From positions 9,123,657 to 9,187,656 of the forward strand of contig CM040449.1 in the NCBI GenBank assembly GCA_022749755.1: DNA of 64,000 nt. Direction: 5' to 3'. Shown here in pieces: positions 45,640 through 58,984 of this stretch. The DNA is from Azadirachta indica. Its lineage: Eukaryota > Streptophyta > Magnoliopsida > Sapindales > Meliaceae. The position numbers were made by a program, and so were the translations under genes. How positions within the stretch are numbered: the first letter of the stretch is position 1; each line of letters opens with the position of its first letter. The notes beneath the pieces are model-generated. The model was given only the letters and a program-made list of their open reading frames with translations. It made no database searches and was not told the origin of the DNA.

Positions 45640-47604
45640 ATCACATACACCCTAACTTTATTATTCTTCGATTCAGTAAAATTTATCTACACGGACAAAA
45701 ACATATAGAGAGAGATATTAAGGTTTACAGATTAATGGAAACATCGGCTTCCATGAGAGAGATAGAGAGAGAGAACGGAAAACCAGAGAGAAAGAGTACA
45801 TTCGATTTCTCTCTGGGGATTTTTTCTTAAGCAGCGCAAATGGAAGATTTGTGTTTTGAAGAAGTACTCTAGGACCATGTATCTATTTTTGTAATTACTG
45901 ATTATTTAATTATTTAATTATTTATTATTTATTTATTTTTGTTAATTTTTTATTTTTTAATTTATTGATAATTATCAATCAATTATCCTCACCGCCATTC
46001 AAACAAAAGGGACATTAAGATTGTTTAAATTGTTTTTTTAATAATTATTGTAGTAGGGATAATAATATTTTGTGTCCCTAATCTTTAAATTAATAGTATT
46101 TTAGTACATAGTTTTCTAAAATTTTATATTTTATTACCTGTTGAAGTTTTAGATGCAATGGGTACGTTGCAGAAAGCAAGGACAAATGGATGGGACTAAC
46201 TTGTTAAACTAGAGATAATTATGTACTTATTTATTATTTTTCAATGTTTACAGGCGAAAATGTTATTACTCCGACGGCTAATAATTCGTACCAGACATTT
46301 TGTACTTTATATAGATCCTTCATATTTTCTTTAAATACATAAAAAGATTTTAACATTTTTAATTTGTGCATATAAGTCAAAAATTTTATTTATCTACTAA
46401 ATAAAAAAGTTTAACAAAATTTTATACAACTCGACTCGTTAATGTGAAATGACTCATTCAATAAAGAGTAACACTATATATTTCAAATATTACTTTGATT
46501 TTTTTATTTCAAATAATGTGATAATCATTAAGTGGAGGGTATAATAAATAATATTGAATATTATTAAAATTACGATGAATAATAAATACATAGATTTTTT
46601 CCTATAAAATATGAGTTTATATATATTTTAATTAAATTAAATAATAAGTATAAAAATTTATTTTTGTGATAAGTTAGTTAAATTAATAAATTATATTTAG
46701 GTTTGTACCATTCAATTTGATACGGTAAAAAAGTGATTCGTATGAAATTTAATAGTGTTTATTATATGACTAGAAATAAATAGTTAAATTCTAAAATTTT
46801 AAAAAATCAAATAAACTTGTGCATGTGACTTAAAATTCAAATAATTTTTAAAATATTTTAAAAACCATTCACATAAATGATTGAGGGAAGATAAGACAAA
46901 TAAATTCTAACAAATGTCATGTTCTTGAAAGGGATAATAATTATTTTTTTTGTTAAAATAATAAATCAAGACGTAAATTGCTCAATTGCAACAATTTCAT
47001 CCTTGTAGTGACAAATATGAAACAAAACAAATCCAAAGTTTAGAGATTAATTTGTTAAAATTACTAAATTATATACCAATTTATTATAATTTTAAGAAAG
47101 TTTAGGGATGAAAATATTATCACACCATCCTTAAAACACAAGGGAGATTATGTCGTGGGTTTCAACATGTTTGGCACGTAAATGTAATTAAATTAAACAT
47201 GGAGGACCTATATGAAATATCACATCTTAAGATATATTATCTTAATGGACAGGTTGGTAGGCTAAGCCACTTTCGTTGGTCCAGAAAGTCATCTAGCTTT
47301 CATTTCATTTTATCATCTGGATTTGTCTGGAATTGCTTAATGACTTACACATGCTTAGATATTATTAGCATATGGCCAACGCTTTACACAACGTGTGAAA
47401 TACACAAAGGTTGAGTTTTAGTTCACTAGATAAGTTTTTGATATTCAATATTCCCATTAGAAAATAATTGCAAAAATCCAAACATTTTTCTATTCAACCG
47501 CATGGCAAATAATCCTTGAAGAAAAAAAAAACACATAGTAAATAAGTTAGTTATTTTTTGATTTGAAATTAATTTTACATCATTTTTATTGCGCAATGGT
47601 AGCT
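45640..47604. other. RMR promoter side and AT-rich intergenic sequence
   Basis: The RMR 5' UTR probably includes the GAGAGAGA-rich stretch near 45704-45795, a common plant 5'-UTR feature. Beyond 45.9 kb the sequence is very AT-rich and unassigned. Confidence 0.5.
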
Positions 47605-48234
47605 AGAGATGGTAAAATTTCCTGTGGCCCCAAATCTACGGGAATCCATTCCCAACGGGAGAGAATTTAAATAAATTTTAGAGAATGAGCTGGAGAACGG
47701 AAAGAAATTAATCCCCAATTTATTAATGGGATAGGGATTGGTTTACCTCTGCCCACCCCACCCCCACCCCATTATCCAATAAAACATAATATAAATGTAT
47801 TATAATTTATAAATTAAATTTTATATATGTAAATATAATTTTATATTATAATTTCTAAAATTATATATTATAATTAAATGTAATTAGTAATAAAAAATTA
47901 TGGAGTCATGAATTAATGTTATAAAAAATAGAATATACAAAAAAAAGTAAAAGATTAAAAATTAAAAAGACCCTATATTGTGTTTCTAATAATATATTAA
48001 TAATATTTTTATTTAAGTTAATTAAATTCTTATATTATTAAAATTAATTTATAAAAATAATATAAAATGGGAAATTGATATGGGGATGGGGAACTCATTT
48101 CCCGTGTGGGAATTCTCCATCCTCATCCCATTAAATTTAGTAGGGAATGGGGCGGAAAAATGAGGATTAAAATAGAAAACAGGATAGGGAATGGGGCATG
48201 CCTCCCCACCCCTACCCCGCCCCATTGCCATCCT
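47605..48234. mobile_element. 630-bp MITE, copy 2
   Basis: Collinear with 21938-22562 across the whole length; the AT-rich middle (about 47790-48080) is almost identical. The right end read backwards is AGGATGGCAATGGGGCGGGG, a standard hAT-type MITE end in plants; the left end is AGAGATGGTAAAATTTCC. GTAGCT occurs just left and a few bases right of the element, which may be a decayed target duplication. Confidence 0.8.
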
Positions 48235-48267
48235 TAATTGTAGCTTCAAATAGATCATATACGATGA

Positions 48268-48640
48268 ATTTATTTGGAATGATTTTTCAACGTCATTTTT
48301 TAAGTAGACTTTTTATAAGTAAAACTTTATAAGTAAAATTTTTAATAAAAATTTATTAATTATTCAGTTGTGGTAAATATCTTTTAAAACAATTACATAA
48401 TTATTTTAATAGATAAATTTTTAAGAATATAAAAATAAATTAATGATATGTTTAGACAATTTAACTTGTTAAAAAAATTTTATCGCTAAAAATTCAAATT
48501 TTAAAATTTTTTTAATAAAAGAAAAACGACTTCTTAATTACTAAAAATCATTTTCCAGTGTCAACTAAATAAAGTCAAAAAAATTAAAAACAACTTTTAA
48601 TATTAAAAAAATCATTTTATCTAATGAAAAAGAAATAAGT
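48268..48640 (+). mobile_element. AT-rich MITE, copy C
   Basis: Shares AAAATTTATTAATTATTCAG, TTATTTTAATAGATAAATTT and other blocks in order with copy A (20024-20442). It lies just downstream of MITE copy 2. Confidence 0.65.
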
Positions 48641-49522
48641 CTATGGACCAGATATCTACTATAAAAGGATAAGCTACTGTAGATGAGAAGTTATATCATT
48701 TAACTCCAACATAATTATTATTATCCACACAATTTAACAGAGTAAATAGTCATACTTCACACATTTATTTTGGCTGTCACATATTGTGGTATAATCCTAT
48801 ATCCATACCAAACATAGAAAGGGAAAGTTTTAGATAAAGTTTTCTTACTCCTTAACCCATTATTTATAAGTTTATTTAATAAAACTTTATTGCTTACAAA
48901 GTTATTCTAATAAATTAATTAATTATCGTAATAATAATTAAAATAAATAACATAATTTTATTAAATAATCTATCGAGAATAACAATATCGATGCATACGA
49001 TGTCATGATATTCATGATATTTATTGTATAACAAATAACGCGTGGAACCAAAATTATAACATAAGAGGGTTCAAAAAATAAATATATGTACATTATAATT
49101 TTTTTTATTTCTCCTATTTAAAAATAAATAAAAAAAATTTTGATGTTGTATTTGATTTAAAAAAAAATTTAAAAAGATATATCTTATATATTTTTGGGGT
49201 TGAATATTTATAAACTCATATTTTAAAAAAGGGACGGATCAATAACTTCTTAATTTTACATAAATTTCTTACACCACTTAGAAACCGTTATATTTAAATA
49301 CTTTCAACTATTAAGATTATATCTCACATGTATATTATTTATGGTGTATTTATTATATATTAATTAAATGTATTACATTTAACGATTGTTTGTTTTTCCG
49401 ACTGAAATTTAAATATAATTATTTAGATGTTTAAGAGTTGTTTGTTTTTAACTTACGTATAAATATTTATTAAAAATATATGAATATAATTAAGTTAAAA
49501 ATTGAATGGGCAAATGTCTGAA
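48641..49522. other. AT-rich intergenic sequence
   Basis: Nothing recognised apart from a TTTAAGAGTTGTTTGTTTTTAACTT phrase near 49430 that echoes the MITE at 33632-34332. Confidence 0.4.
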
Positions 49523-49800
49523 TAGCTATTTGAATTTTTAGTAGTAAAGTTTCTCCAACTTTTTAAAAGATAAAATTGTTTAAAATACTCTTCTATTATT
49601 TTAAAAATTTTACATTATTTCTTAAAATAAAACATTAAAATTTTATCTATTAAAATAATTAATCAAATTTTTTCAAAAGTTATTTGTGATAATCAAATGA
49701 TTAATAAATTTGTATTAAAAAATCTACTTATAAAAACCATACATGTAAAAATTTTACTTCAAAAAAATTTTATTTGAAAAATTATACTAAACGAAACCTT
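49523..49800 (-). mobile_element. AT-rich MITE, copy D, inverted and truncated
   Basis: The reverse complement begins AAGGTTTCGTTTAGTATAAT and follows copy A closely (TTTATTAATCATTTG, CACAAATAACTTTTGAAAA, ATTATTTTAATAGATAAA, GAGTATTTTAAACAATTTTA), then stops about two thirds through. Confidence 0.75.
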
Positions 49801-51840
49801 AATGTAAATAAATAAATAATAGGTTTACTCACTCTTCATGCAAAAATAATTATTTTTACATTAAATTATCGTTAAATAACTAAATTAAAAATTAAAAACT
49901 ACAATATTTTAAAACATATAAATCCAGATTAAACATCATAAATACATATAAAAATAAAAATATTTTAAAATTATCTATCCAATAATTTTATAAAAATTTA
50001 TTTTATTTTGATACATTATTTGTATTATCAGCGATTACTTTGAAAAAAATATAAATGGCCCAAATTCAAGCAATCAACTTTTATAGATAAAATTCAGAAA
50101 ACACAAATCGGTAATAAATCTCAACAAAGACTTGCGAAAAAAGCAAGAGGAACATGTTCTTGTTTTGCATTTAATATTTTTTTTTATTTTCTAGATAAAT
50201 ATTCAAAAAATGATATTTGGAAATTATTTTAAAAAATTCTTAACACTTTTTATAAAATATAAATGAGAACTTAAATTTTGTATTTTAAATTTAAAGTTGG
50301 GTTCGATAAGTAAAAAATTTTTTTTTAAAAAAAAGATAAAATAGATTGAATTTTTACAAAAAAAATATATTTGTCTTGTATTATTGATATTTAAATTCTA
50401 AATCGATAGCTGTTAATTTTACACAATTTCTTACATCATTTGTAGATAATTAGATTTAAAAATTTCTAACAATTGAGATTAAAGTATCGTTTGTTTTTTT
50501 TTTGCCTAAATTCTGAATATGATTGAAATATGAATTTGAATGATATGTTTATTTTTATTTTAAAATATTTGAAAATAAATATTAAATTATTAGTTTTTAA
50601 ACAAAATAAAAAATCTGAAATTTAATATTTTAACATACATACCTTTCTAAATAATATATTTATATTTTATAATAATTTTAATTATATTAATACAATAATA
50701 GATAAAAAATTAATAAATTATATTAGTATATGCATTATTTATTTGTTTTAATATATAATTTTTTTTTTAAATTTCTAATATATTATATTATTTTGTACAT
50801 TCTGTCCTTGTTTGATATATGATATATTTTCCCCTTTTTGAATTGGCTTAATTTTTTAGTTAAAAAACTATAAATCAATCATTCAAATGATATAAAGATA
50901 AAAAAACATTAAATGAAAATGATAAATCATATTGTAATATTATTGCAATTATGTAATCATACAACTTTTTGTAATAATTAAATCATAAAATAAACAAGGT
51001 TAAGAAGATAAGTCGAGGAGATCAACAACAAAGAAAAGATACGTAAAAAATAGTTAATAAGGGTTTTAATTTTGTTAATAAATAAATTAGTAAAATAGAG
51101 TATTTTTATTTAAAATAACTTTATTAATTCTCAAAAACTCTTTTCAATATTAATCAAATGACATCTAAAATTTGAAAAGTATTTTTATTATTAAAAGCCT
51201 TTTTGACTAATGAAAAAGTTAAATCAAATGGCACTAAACCAAATTCAATGAAAATTAAACTAAGATTTATAAAAATATTATATCATACGATAATTTTTTA
51301 TATAAATATTATTAAACATATTCATGTTTATTCAAAAGTAATATTTGATAAAATATAACTAACAAAAATATTTTAAGTTAACATAAAAATATAAGTATTG
51401 GTTTATGAAACATTAAACTTATTTATAAAAAATATACAAATTAGTCTAGTTGTTACAGTTGATAAATTAATTATAAGAGGGTTTGTGGGTTAGAGAATTT
51501 TATAACTTACAAATAATTTATTAATATAATATATTATTACTTTATATTTAAAATATAATACAGTGTTTGAATTAAGATAAACAATATTATTTTATAAATT
51601 TTAATAATGAACTAAAATGAAATATTATTAATTGAATTTAGAATAAAACTTAAATTGTTTTATTAACGAAATTAAGTTATGAAACTAAATAGACTAATTT
51701 ATCAAACAAATAAATTTAAAATAATATTAGAAATATAAACTCTTTACCAAAATTTTCGTATACAAATTAACATGGCATGATAACAAAATAACTCAATGCA
51801 ATTGATGACAATAAAAAGTGTAAACAAAGTGTGACACTTA
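49801..51840. other. AT-rich intergenic sequence with decayed MITE traces
   Basis: Near 50480-50640 the wording (GTTTGTTTTTTTT, CTGAATATGATTGAAATATG) recalls the MITE at 33632-34332, and 51060-51245 recalls the AT-rich MITE family. Both are too diverged to bound. No gene. Confidence 0.4.
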
Positions 51841-51960
51841 GGGTAGCAACTTAAGTTTGGTTAAAAATCAAACTGAACCGATCTTAGTGATTCAGATTGG
51901 TTTGGCTTGATTTGGTTTTAGTTTTGTTTTAGTTTAGTTCTAATTTGGTTTGGTTTAGTT
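51841..51960. repeat. (GGTTT)-rich low-complexity block
   Basis: Repeated TTGGTTTGGTTT-like phrases over about 90 bp, with AAACTGAACCGA beforehand, resembling the ends of common plant MITE families. Not bounded further. Confidence 0.5.
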
Positions 51961-52329
51961 ATTTTATTTTTTTATTTAAATTTTTATATATAAAATTACT
52001 AATTAGTTATAAATCAATAATAGAAAAAATTTGAATTCAATATATTCATATGAATTGTATTCTTTTAATTTTGAATTCATTTCACCTCTATGTATTTATA
52101 GTCATAACAATGAAGTGGCTCTACAAGACGTGGGATTGTTTGCATGGTTTGGTGAAATTCATTCCACAATAAGGGAAAATATAATCTTCAGATGAAAAGT
52201 GATGTTAGATGTCTTAATGTTGTCTCAATAAAATCTTACCAATAAAACCCAGTGCGATATGTTATGAAATTCTAATTAATTCTCTTAAATTAAGTATTTT
52301 AGAATCCAAATTAAAATTAACAACATTAA

Positions 52330-52394
52330 TTATAAAGATTATAGTCCCAAATTATTTAAACATGCAATAATAATATTTAACCATAATATGAATG
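52330..52394 (+). repeat. 65-bp direct repeat, first copy
   Basis: ATAAAGATTATAGTCCCAAA and what follows recurs at 52961-53025 with few changes (ATTTAAACATGCAATAATAA versus ATTTAAAAATGCAATAACAA). The second copy borders the presumed copia LTR region, so these may be LTR ends or a small repeat. Confidence 0.8.
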
Positions 52395-52960
52395 AGACAA
52401 CATTAAGACAGAAAAAAAAATTAGGTTAGATTAATGTTTCTTTATTACCAAATATTATAATGCAAAAAAAGTTCAATATGAATCCAAGACAGAAAAAGAC
52501 GATCAAATAGCTAATTTTAAATAGACAGAGACAACAACTAAAATAAAATGTTAGAAATTGGTCAAAAAAGCAAATTAAGAGCAAAAAATAGATCGAGCAA
52601 AAAGTGTTAATGTTTAAGAATTCACCATTAATTCTCACTTTTAGGTGCATTTATGTGATCAAGAAATTCTAACAATTTAATATGGTAATAATCATCTTAA
52701 CATGCCTGTCAATTATATGCATTAATTTTTTTATTGATTATCGGTTTAATATTGGTGTGGGATTTAGACTCACTTATTCTAAAACATGTAATAATACTCA
52801 GTATGAAATATTATTATTATGCCAATAATGCATTAAACACTGTGAAAATAAAAAGATCATACAATAACAATCAAATTGGTGTGGTTATCATGTTATCATA
52901 ATTTATTTATTTAAGAAGTATCTAAGACATTTAAATCTTGCATTAATATAACACATTTAA

Positions 52961-53025
52961 TTTATAAAGATTATAGTCCCAAATTATTTAAAAATGCAAT
53001 AACAATATTTAACCATAATATGAGC
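52961..53025 (+). repeat. 65-bp direct repeat, second copy
   Basis: Second copy of the block at 52330-52394, about 631 bp away in the same orientation. Confidence 0.8.
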
Positions 53026-53984
53026 GAAAATCACCATAATTAAGTTTGAGAAATATTTAAATTAATATAAGAAAAATCTAGTTAGACTTTCATCCTTAAC
53101 TCTAACAAAGAAACTTTAGCTACTAAGGAATACAATAAAAATAAATAAAATAGAAGAAAGAGTCATAAAGATAGAAGAAGGAAGCATCCATCTAGAACTT
53201 GACTTCCTTGGAACTTCCCCTTGTCATTCTTAACTTGTGTCTTGATTTCTTCGTCTTTTAGTCTCTTGATATCTTGAAGGTAAGGATGTGCTCTCTTTAT
53301 ATAGTAGTTAGTCATAGACATAGTTCCTCTCTTTTTTTAAGCAAAGTAAGATTTGCATCCATCCTATTTTGACTAAGATTTAACCTCCACTTTGACTTGT
53401 CAAAATTTGGGACGTAAGTTATTTTAATCACTACAATTGACTCACTTTGTATATGATAACAAATAAGGTATCACTAGAAAGCTCTATATCTCTAGTTTCT
53501 AATAAAAAATATTGTATGATTTAGAGCTCTATAGAGAATGTTATTATTATTTTAGTGACCATTACATTGGCTATTAATCCTAATGTGATTAGGATTGTTT
53601 TTCCTCATCTTTCAAATAATGATTTTATTTTTCTTGTCAAAATAAGCATACTAATGGTTTTCATAATAAGCATGCCTTTTCTTACTAGGAAAAACTATGT
53701 TGAAATTTAAGAAATTAGCAATCTTAAAAAATATATCTTTTAAACGTATTTCTGCATCTTTGCTTAATACTACTTCATTATAAACCTTACCAGTAAAAAC
53801 CAATGGGATGAAACCTAGTTAAAGGAGAAAAGGGTACAAACACATATTTACTAAATGTGATGTCCAAAATTCTTTCTTGAAAGATATGCTTCCTTTAATA
53901 AGGATCTCCTTCTCAAAATGGCCTGTATTAATTAGATAATTTGTAGAGTCAACATATGTCAATGTTATATATAAGCTTTTCAAA
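53026..53984 (-). mobile_element. Probable 3' non-coding part and LTR of a Ty1/copia element
   Basis: Directly downstream (on the minus strand) of the copia RT/RNase H remnant. The minus strand carries a TATA-like ACTATATAAAGAGAG at about 53292-53306 followed by a plausible R/U5 region, and CATCCCATTGGTTTTTACTGG near 53800, wording common in the 3' non-coding part of Tto1-like copia elements. The LTR boundaries could not be fixed and no second LTR was found. Confidence 0.5.
53292..53306 (-). promoter_or_regulatory. TATA-like element in the presumed copia LTR
   Basis: The minus strand reads ACTATATAAAGAGAG, a good TATA box followed by a purine run, about 0.7 kb past the end of the coding remnant, where an LTR U3/R border is expected. 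Confidence 0.4.
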
Positions 53985-54910
53985 AATTAATATAGGTAAA
54001 GCTTTTGTGAAGAAAGCAACAAATTTTTCATTGGAACCTATATGTTTAACATCAATCTAGTAACCTTATTAGAGCTAATAAATTTAGAAGAACTTTGGTG
54101 AGATGTGTTTCGTTCTGTCACTTGTACAATGCAAGTAATGTGATCTTCATATATGCTTATTGGAACATTTGTAGTAGAAAGTAGATTGCATTTACTTTGA
54201 ATGATTGATGACCAATCACAACTATATATATACCTTACTTACCAAATAGGGTATGCACTTCTTGCTTCACGTGATCTTAAAATTTTAAAATGATTAAAAG
54301 AGGTAGCAACAAGAGTCTGTTTTTATAGATCGCTATGAGATTATTGTACTATTATATGTGAAGACATAAGTTATTGGCACACAAGTTTTATAAAGATAAG
54401 AAATATAATCAGCATCTATAAAACCAACATAAAATAAATTATGAGTTAGCTCATTTGAATAAAATAATCCCAAATTTGTTGTTCTAAAAAGGTAATAGAA
54501 AATGTGTTTGGTGTCATTTTAATGCCAACGAATAGGTATAGAACTAAATTTAGGTAACAACTTCACTAATAATGCTATATCTAGTCTAATACATTATGCT
54601 ACATACAATGAAGCATCAACTACATTGAAATATAGTATTTTTGGACCAAATATCTCTTCATCATGCCTTTTTAGAGCAAAATAGATCTTTTTTTAAGATC
54701 GAGAGATGGAGCAACTATAAGGTTACTTAACAAATGAGCTTTATCCATATTAAAATGTCTCAAAATCTTTTTAGCATAGATAGATTAATATATTTGTATT
54801 TTATTAGACATGCTCGATCTATAGATCTAGACAATAGTTAGTTTTGTTCAAATCTTTGATTTCAAATTCCTTTTCAAGTATTTAACAATTTTTAAGAGCA
54901 ATTCCAATTA
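53985..54910 (-). pseudogene. Ty1/copia reverse transcriptase / RNase H remnant
   Basis: Across shifting minus-strand frames one reads IYAKKILRHFNMDKAHLLS, DLFCPKRHDEEIFGPK, RWHxNDTKHIFYYLF, TNLGLFYSNE, FIDADYISYLYKTC, YVFTYNSTII, CCYLF...REARSAYP and PISIYEDHITCIVQV. These follow the end of the copia RT and its RNase H (..FNM..SHPLSTPM.., ..HW..VKHI.RYL.GT.DLGLFY.., ..GY.DA.Y.SD.., ..ISW.S.KQ..VA.S..). Many stops and frameshifts, so inactive. The upstream integrase part is not recognised. Confidence 0.8.
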
Positions 54911-57234
54911 AATTCATTTATTAAAATAGCAAATTTATATTTTGCATTATAATAATAACAATTAGTCAATACAACTAAGTGATGACTTCTAGCACAATGC
55001 TAGGTAGTTTTCATTGTTACTATTACGATTTGACCAAGTTGATTTCAAAAACAACTTTAAAGTTTTTGAGTTAGTTGTTTGAAAACTCTTGCAGGTAACA
55101 CTAGTTTATAAATGTAATCTTGAACACTTCTTTTACCAATTTCAATGTATTCCAACTACCGACAATACATAGATGGCTCACTAATAGGTCAAAAGCATGC
55201 AAGATATCACATCTGTAGCTAAATATGCTATAGATGTGCATCATCTTGAATCTACCCAACAAATCTGAGATATATGTTATTTGTTGTTTTTGGTATACTT
55301 ATTATTTTGCGAACAAATTATTGATTGATATGGTTGCTACAAGAATACTTAAATAGCCATTTTTTTGTGATATTTGCAACTAGTGGAAGCTAGCTGGAAT
55401 ATATCTTGGATATATTGTCTTGCCAAATTTTTGTTTCTTGCTTACTATTTATTGATTTCCAGTGTGCTTAATAGTTTGGATTAGTTTGTAGCGCAGGTAT
55501 GTATATTGAGGATTGTGTGCGTGATTAGTGCATTCATATGTTATGTTTTGAGTACCCTAATTTGCTAATTATGGATAAATATTGGGCCATATAGTTGCCT
55601 CCTGATTGGAAGCTATGATTTGCTAGTATATAAAGATATATTTGAATATAATTTATTTGTTGTAAATTACATGCATAGGTCACCTTTTTAAGCTACAATT
55701 CATATCTTCCTGATTTGTTCACTTATAGTTGCATTAATGCATTATATCAAGGATACATATTTGATTATACTATCTAGCTTGTAACATTTATTAGCAAAAA
55801 ATAGCAACACATGATGGATGTTACAAGTGTTAGAACAAACAACATCTTAGGTCCAGTTCCGTGATCTATTTCATATATTGCTCTTTTTATTTTTCCACTT
55901 AGCTTACTGATAGCTTGTTGGATACACTCAAGCTTCTCCAACACTTCATTCAATTGGCTACCATCATTCCCATACCATCAAGCCATGATTTGCCTTGAAA
56001 ATCAATGTCACTTGGATACTAAGACCTAAAATAGTTACATGTATTATATCTACAACAATAGTACAATTTGTTAGGATTGTTTTATGACTCATTGATTTGC
56101 ACGAGACATTTCTTATTGTATTCCAATGTTTATTGGTTGTGGATAACTTGAATAAATGTAGTAATTCGCAAAAATCGAATATCCTATATTTATAGTAGAT
56201 TCATACACAATTTGTATCATGCACAATTGCTTCGTAATCGTAAAATCCTTGCACAAATAGCTATATCAAATAGAAATTGTCTTTATATGATTTCCAGTAA
56301 AATTCTAAAATAAAGAAGTTGGAAGAAATTAGTTATAATTTTTAAATGGGATTATCTGGAGAATGAATTTTGAGAACGTAGAGTAGAAATTAGTATGAGA
56401 TAATATGATAAAATCGTTAAAGTGAGTGAATAAAGTCAATAAAAAAAGATTTATTCTTTTTCCCCGATTCTCTTTTTTCTTATGGGCACGATTACTTTTC
56501 ATACTTTTTGAAAGAAAAACATCCATTTGTGTTTGAGTTCAAATTGGAATTTTGATTGAGTTGATGAATAAGCTATTTTTTTTTTCTGGTTCTAAGATCA
56601 AAAGTTCTAGTGGTGGACTTACTTCTTTCAAATTGTTTCTCATTATTAAGAAACGATAACAAAGATAAAATACATCTTGTGATTGTGAATGCTTTATCTT
56701 TTGAATGCTTAAATCTCTTCTCATGTTTAAGCTACTTAAGACTGCCTTTCCCTAGGATAGATTCCTCAACTTTGGTTGCTGATATTGTGATGCTTATCAA
56801 TTTGTTTGCCAGAAACTGATCGCAATAGATTGAGAACAAATAGTATTAGGGCATAGGAATGAGTATATTATTGTGATGGAAAGAAATAGAATATATATTT
56901 TATTTGGCTACCATGTATCCTGGCACTTGTATACTTGTTTGAATTCATACATTGTAACTATAAATTGATGAAAATATAGTTGTTAGATTCTAGCGATCAT
57001 GAGGTAGAAATTAGTGTATGTAAATTTCATACACATTGAAGGGCAAAATGTCTTCATATATGATAACGATAAAATATTTTCACAAGTAATTTGATAGGTT
57101 TTGTGCATGTAATTAATATTTGGCCTAAGATTTGAAAGTGTAAACTTATTTGTACAATTAAATTAATGGAACTGGGGGCATTTTCATAACTTTATATGTT
57201 GGTATTAGTCAAGGAACAGTCAAGAGGTAGTATG
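54911..57234. other. Unassigned AT-rich sequence
   Basis: No recognised domain, RNA or bounded repeat. It may include further decayed copia sequence upstream of the RT remnant, but no motif could be supported. Confidence 0.4.
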
Positions 57235-57243
57235 TGATAATAA

Positions 57244-57502
57244 GGGAGAACGTTTATTACTCCCCTACTTTTTCAGCTAATACCCCATTATCTCCTTATA
57301 TTTTCTGTAATATCTCATCGCCCCTTTAAGTTTTGATTTTGCCTTTTAGTATTTTTAATATTTTTTATTTTACCATTTGCAAATCAATTAAACTAAAGGG
57401 TAAAATTAAAAAAAAAGAATAAGGGGGGTGATAGGGTTTTGGACAAATATAGAAGTAATGAAATATTAGTTGAAAAAGAAAAAGGGTAATAGGCATTCTC
57501 CT
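57244..57502. mobile_element. Mutator-type MITE, 259 bp, with perfect 9-bp target duplication
   Basis: Inverted ends: GGGAGAACGTTTATTACTCC on the left and, read backwards from the right, AGGAGAATGCCTATTACCC, continuing in register (CTAATANNNCATTANNTC, TATATTT) for about 80 bp. It is flanked on both sides by TGATAATAA (57235-57243 and 57503-57511). Clearly related to 33731-33968, sharing GGGGGGTGAT(G/A)GG and AGAAGTAATGA. Confidence 0.92.
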
Positions 57503-57511
57503 TGATAATAA

Positions 57512-58980
57512 TTTCTAATATCTCAAGGGAGATATGTCACAATACCCTTATAAATTAAACCGACTAAGGTTCAATTTACAAATATCAATCTTTAAATTGG
57601 TTTATAAGGCGTGGCTATGCAAAGTTATCACGTAGGTTGCGTATGACGACGCTAGTAGTCTACGACAGAAATTATTGGACGACTTTCATAGTAGACAGCG
57701 CATGCAAAAATTATGGAATGACTTTCCTAGTCGACAACAAAAAGTAAAAGAGGAAAAGAAGAAAAATGATAAAAAGAAGACGAAGGACGAAAATTGTGTG
57801 TCATGCTTATTGCCTTGCTGTAGCTTTATTCGCCATAGCTCTATTTGTCACTGTTCCATTACCCAATTTGAAAATGGAATAATTGATGAAAAGCACGTAC
57901 AAAGCAAATAGTGGGAGAGAGAGAATGAAAACAATTTATCTTATTAGAATTATAAGTATTTGAACATTTATTTTAGTTACGATTAAATTAATACCAATTT
58001 TTTCATAGGTAAAGATTTATATTAAGGAAATAACTTACTTTAAGGTATCAAGTTATGTAGTCAAGTTGATCTCTTAAGGTATTGAGTAATAGTATAGCAT
58101 AAGATCCCAAAGGTAGTAACCTTTTTCTTTCTTAGGAAGAAAAATCTTTTTCAACGATTTTATATAAATTTTTATATGAAAGCGAGATATATACGTACCT
58201 TTCAAAAAATTCCAACAATAGTATAAATGCTTATATGTTATTCTTATAATTGTAGGAAAAAAAGATAAAATAAAAATTGATTATTAATTTAATCAAATGT
58301 TAAGTTTAAAACTCATGCTCACGGAATTAACCTCTTTTGGTAAATTGTGTTCCACTACAGTGACACACCAAACATTGTATAAAGATACATAATTTCACAT
58401 TCAGGGAGATATACTAGAATTTTGGCATCTTTTAGCAAAGTATGATCTTTTAGGAATTACTTCTTCCGTGTCAAATCAATCAACCATTCTAATTTTTAGC
58501 CACCTTTTATTGACTTTAGACATTACTATAGTATTCTCATATTTGTCTTGTGTTTGTTAGTGTCAAACCTAGTCATGATAGACTCCAAAGACATCTTTCT
58601 CATAGCCATAGATCCATCAAGTCCCAGGTAAGGGTATTGGAGATTAATGCAAGTTCATTCAATTTCAACTTAGTATTGCAATAAATATAGTTAAATCCAT
58701 TATGTTCCTTGTATTGATATTGGAGCTATTTCGCTCTCACACACACTATAGATTCACAGCAACAATAGAGAATTCATACAACCAAGATAAATCCAAGACA
58801 ACATTATGAGATGTGATGGGTCTTATTCTCCATAACTTAAAAAGAGATGCAAAAGGTCAATTTGGATCCATAAGCCTAGTAGTATTAAAGTTTAAGACTT
58901 ATTCAAACAATTAACCAATCATAATTCAACACATGAATTGAGTAAATTTCTCTAGCAATACCGATTAATTATATTACTTA
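57512..58980. other. Unassigned intergenic sequence
   Basis: Includes a locally more complex stretch (57600-57910) with a 78-codon open frame of no known family and a GAGAGAGA run. No gene can be supported. Confidence 0.4.
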
Positions 58981-58984
58981 TTTA

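Noticed and set aside
57675..57911. 78-codon Lys-rich open frame
   Set aside because: Composition-driven (AAG/AAA runs), no known domain and no gene structure around it.
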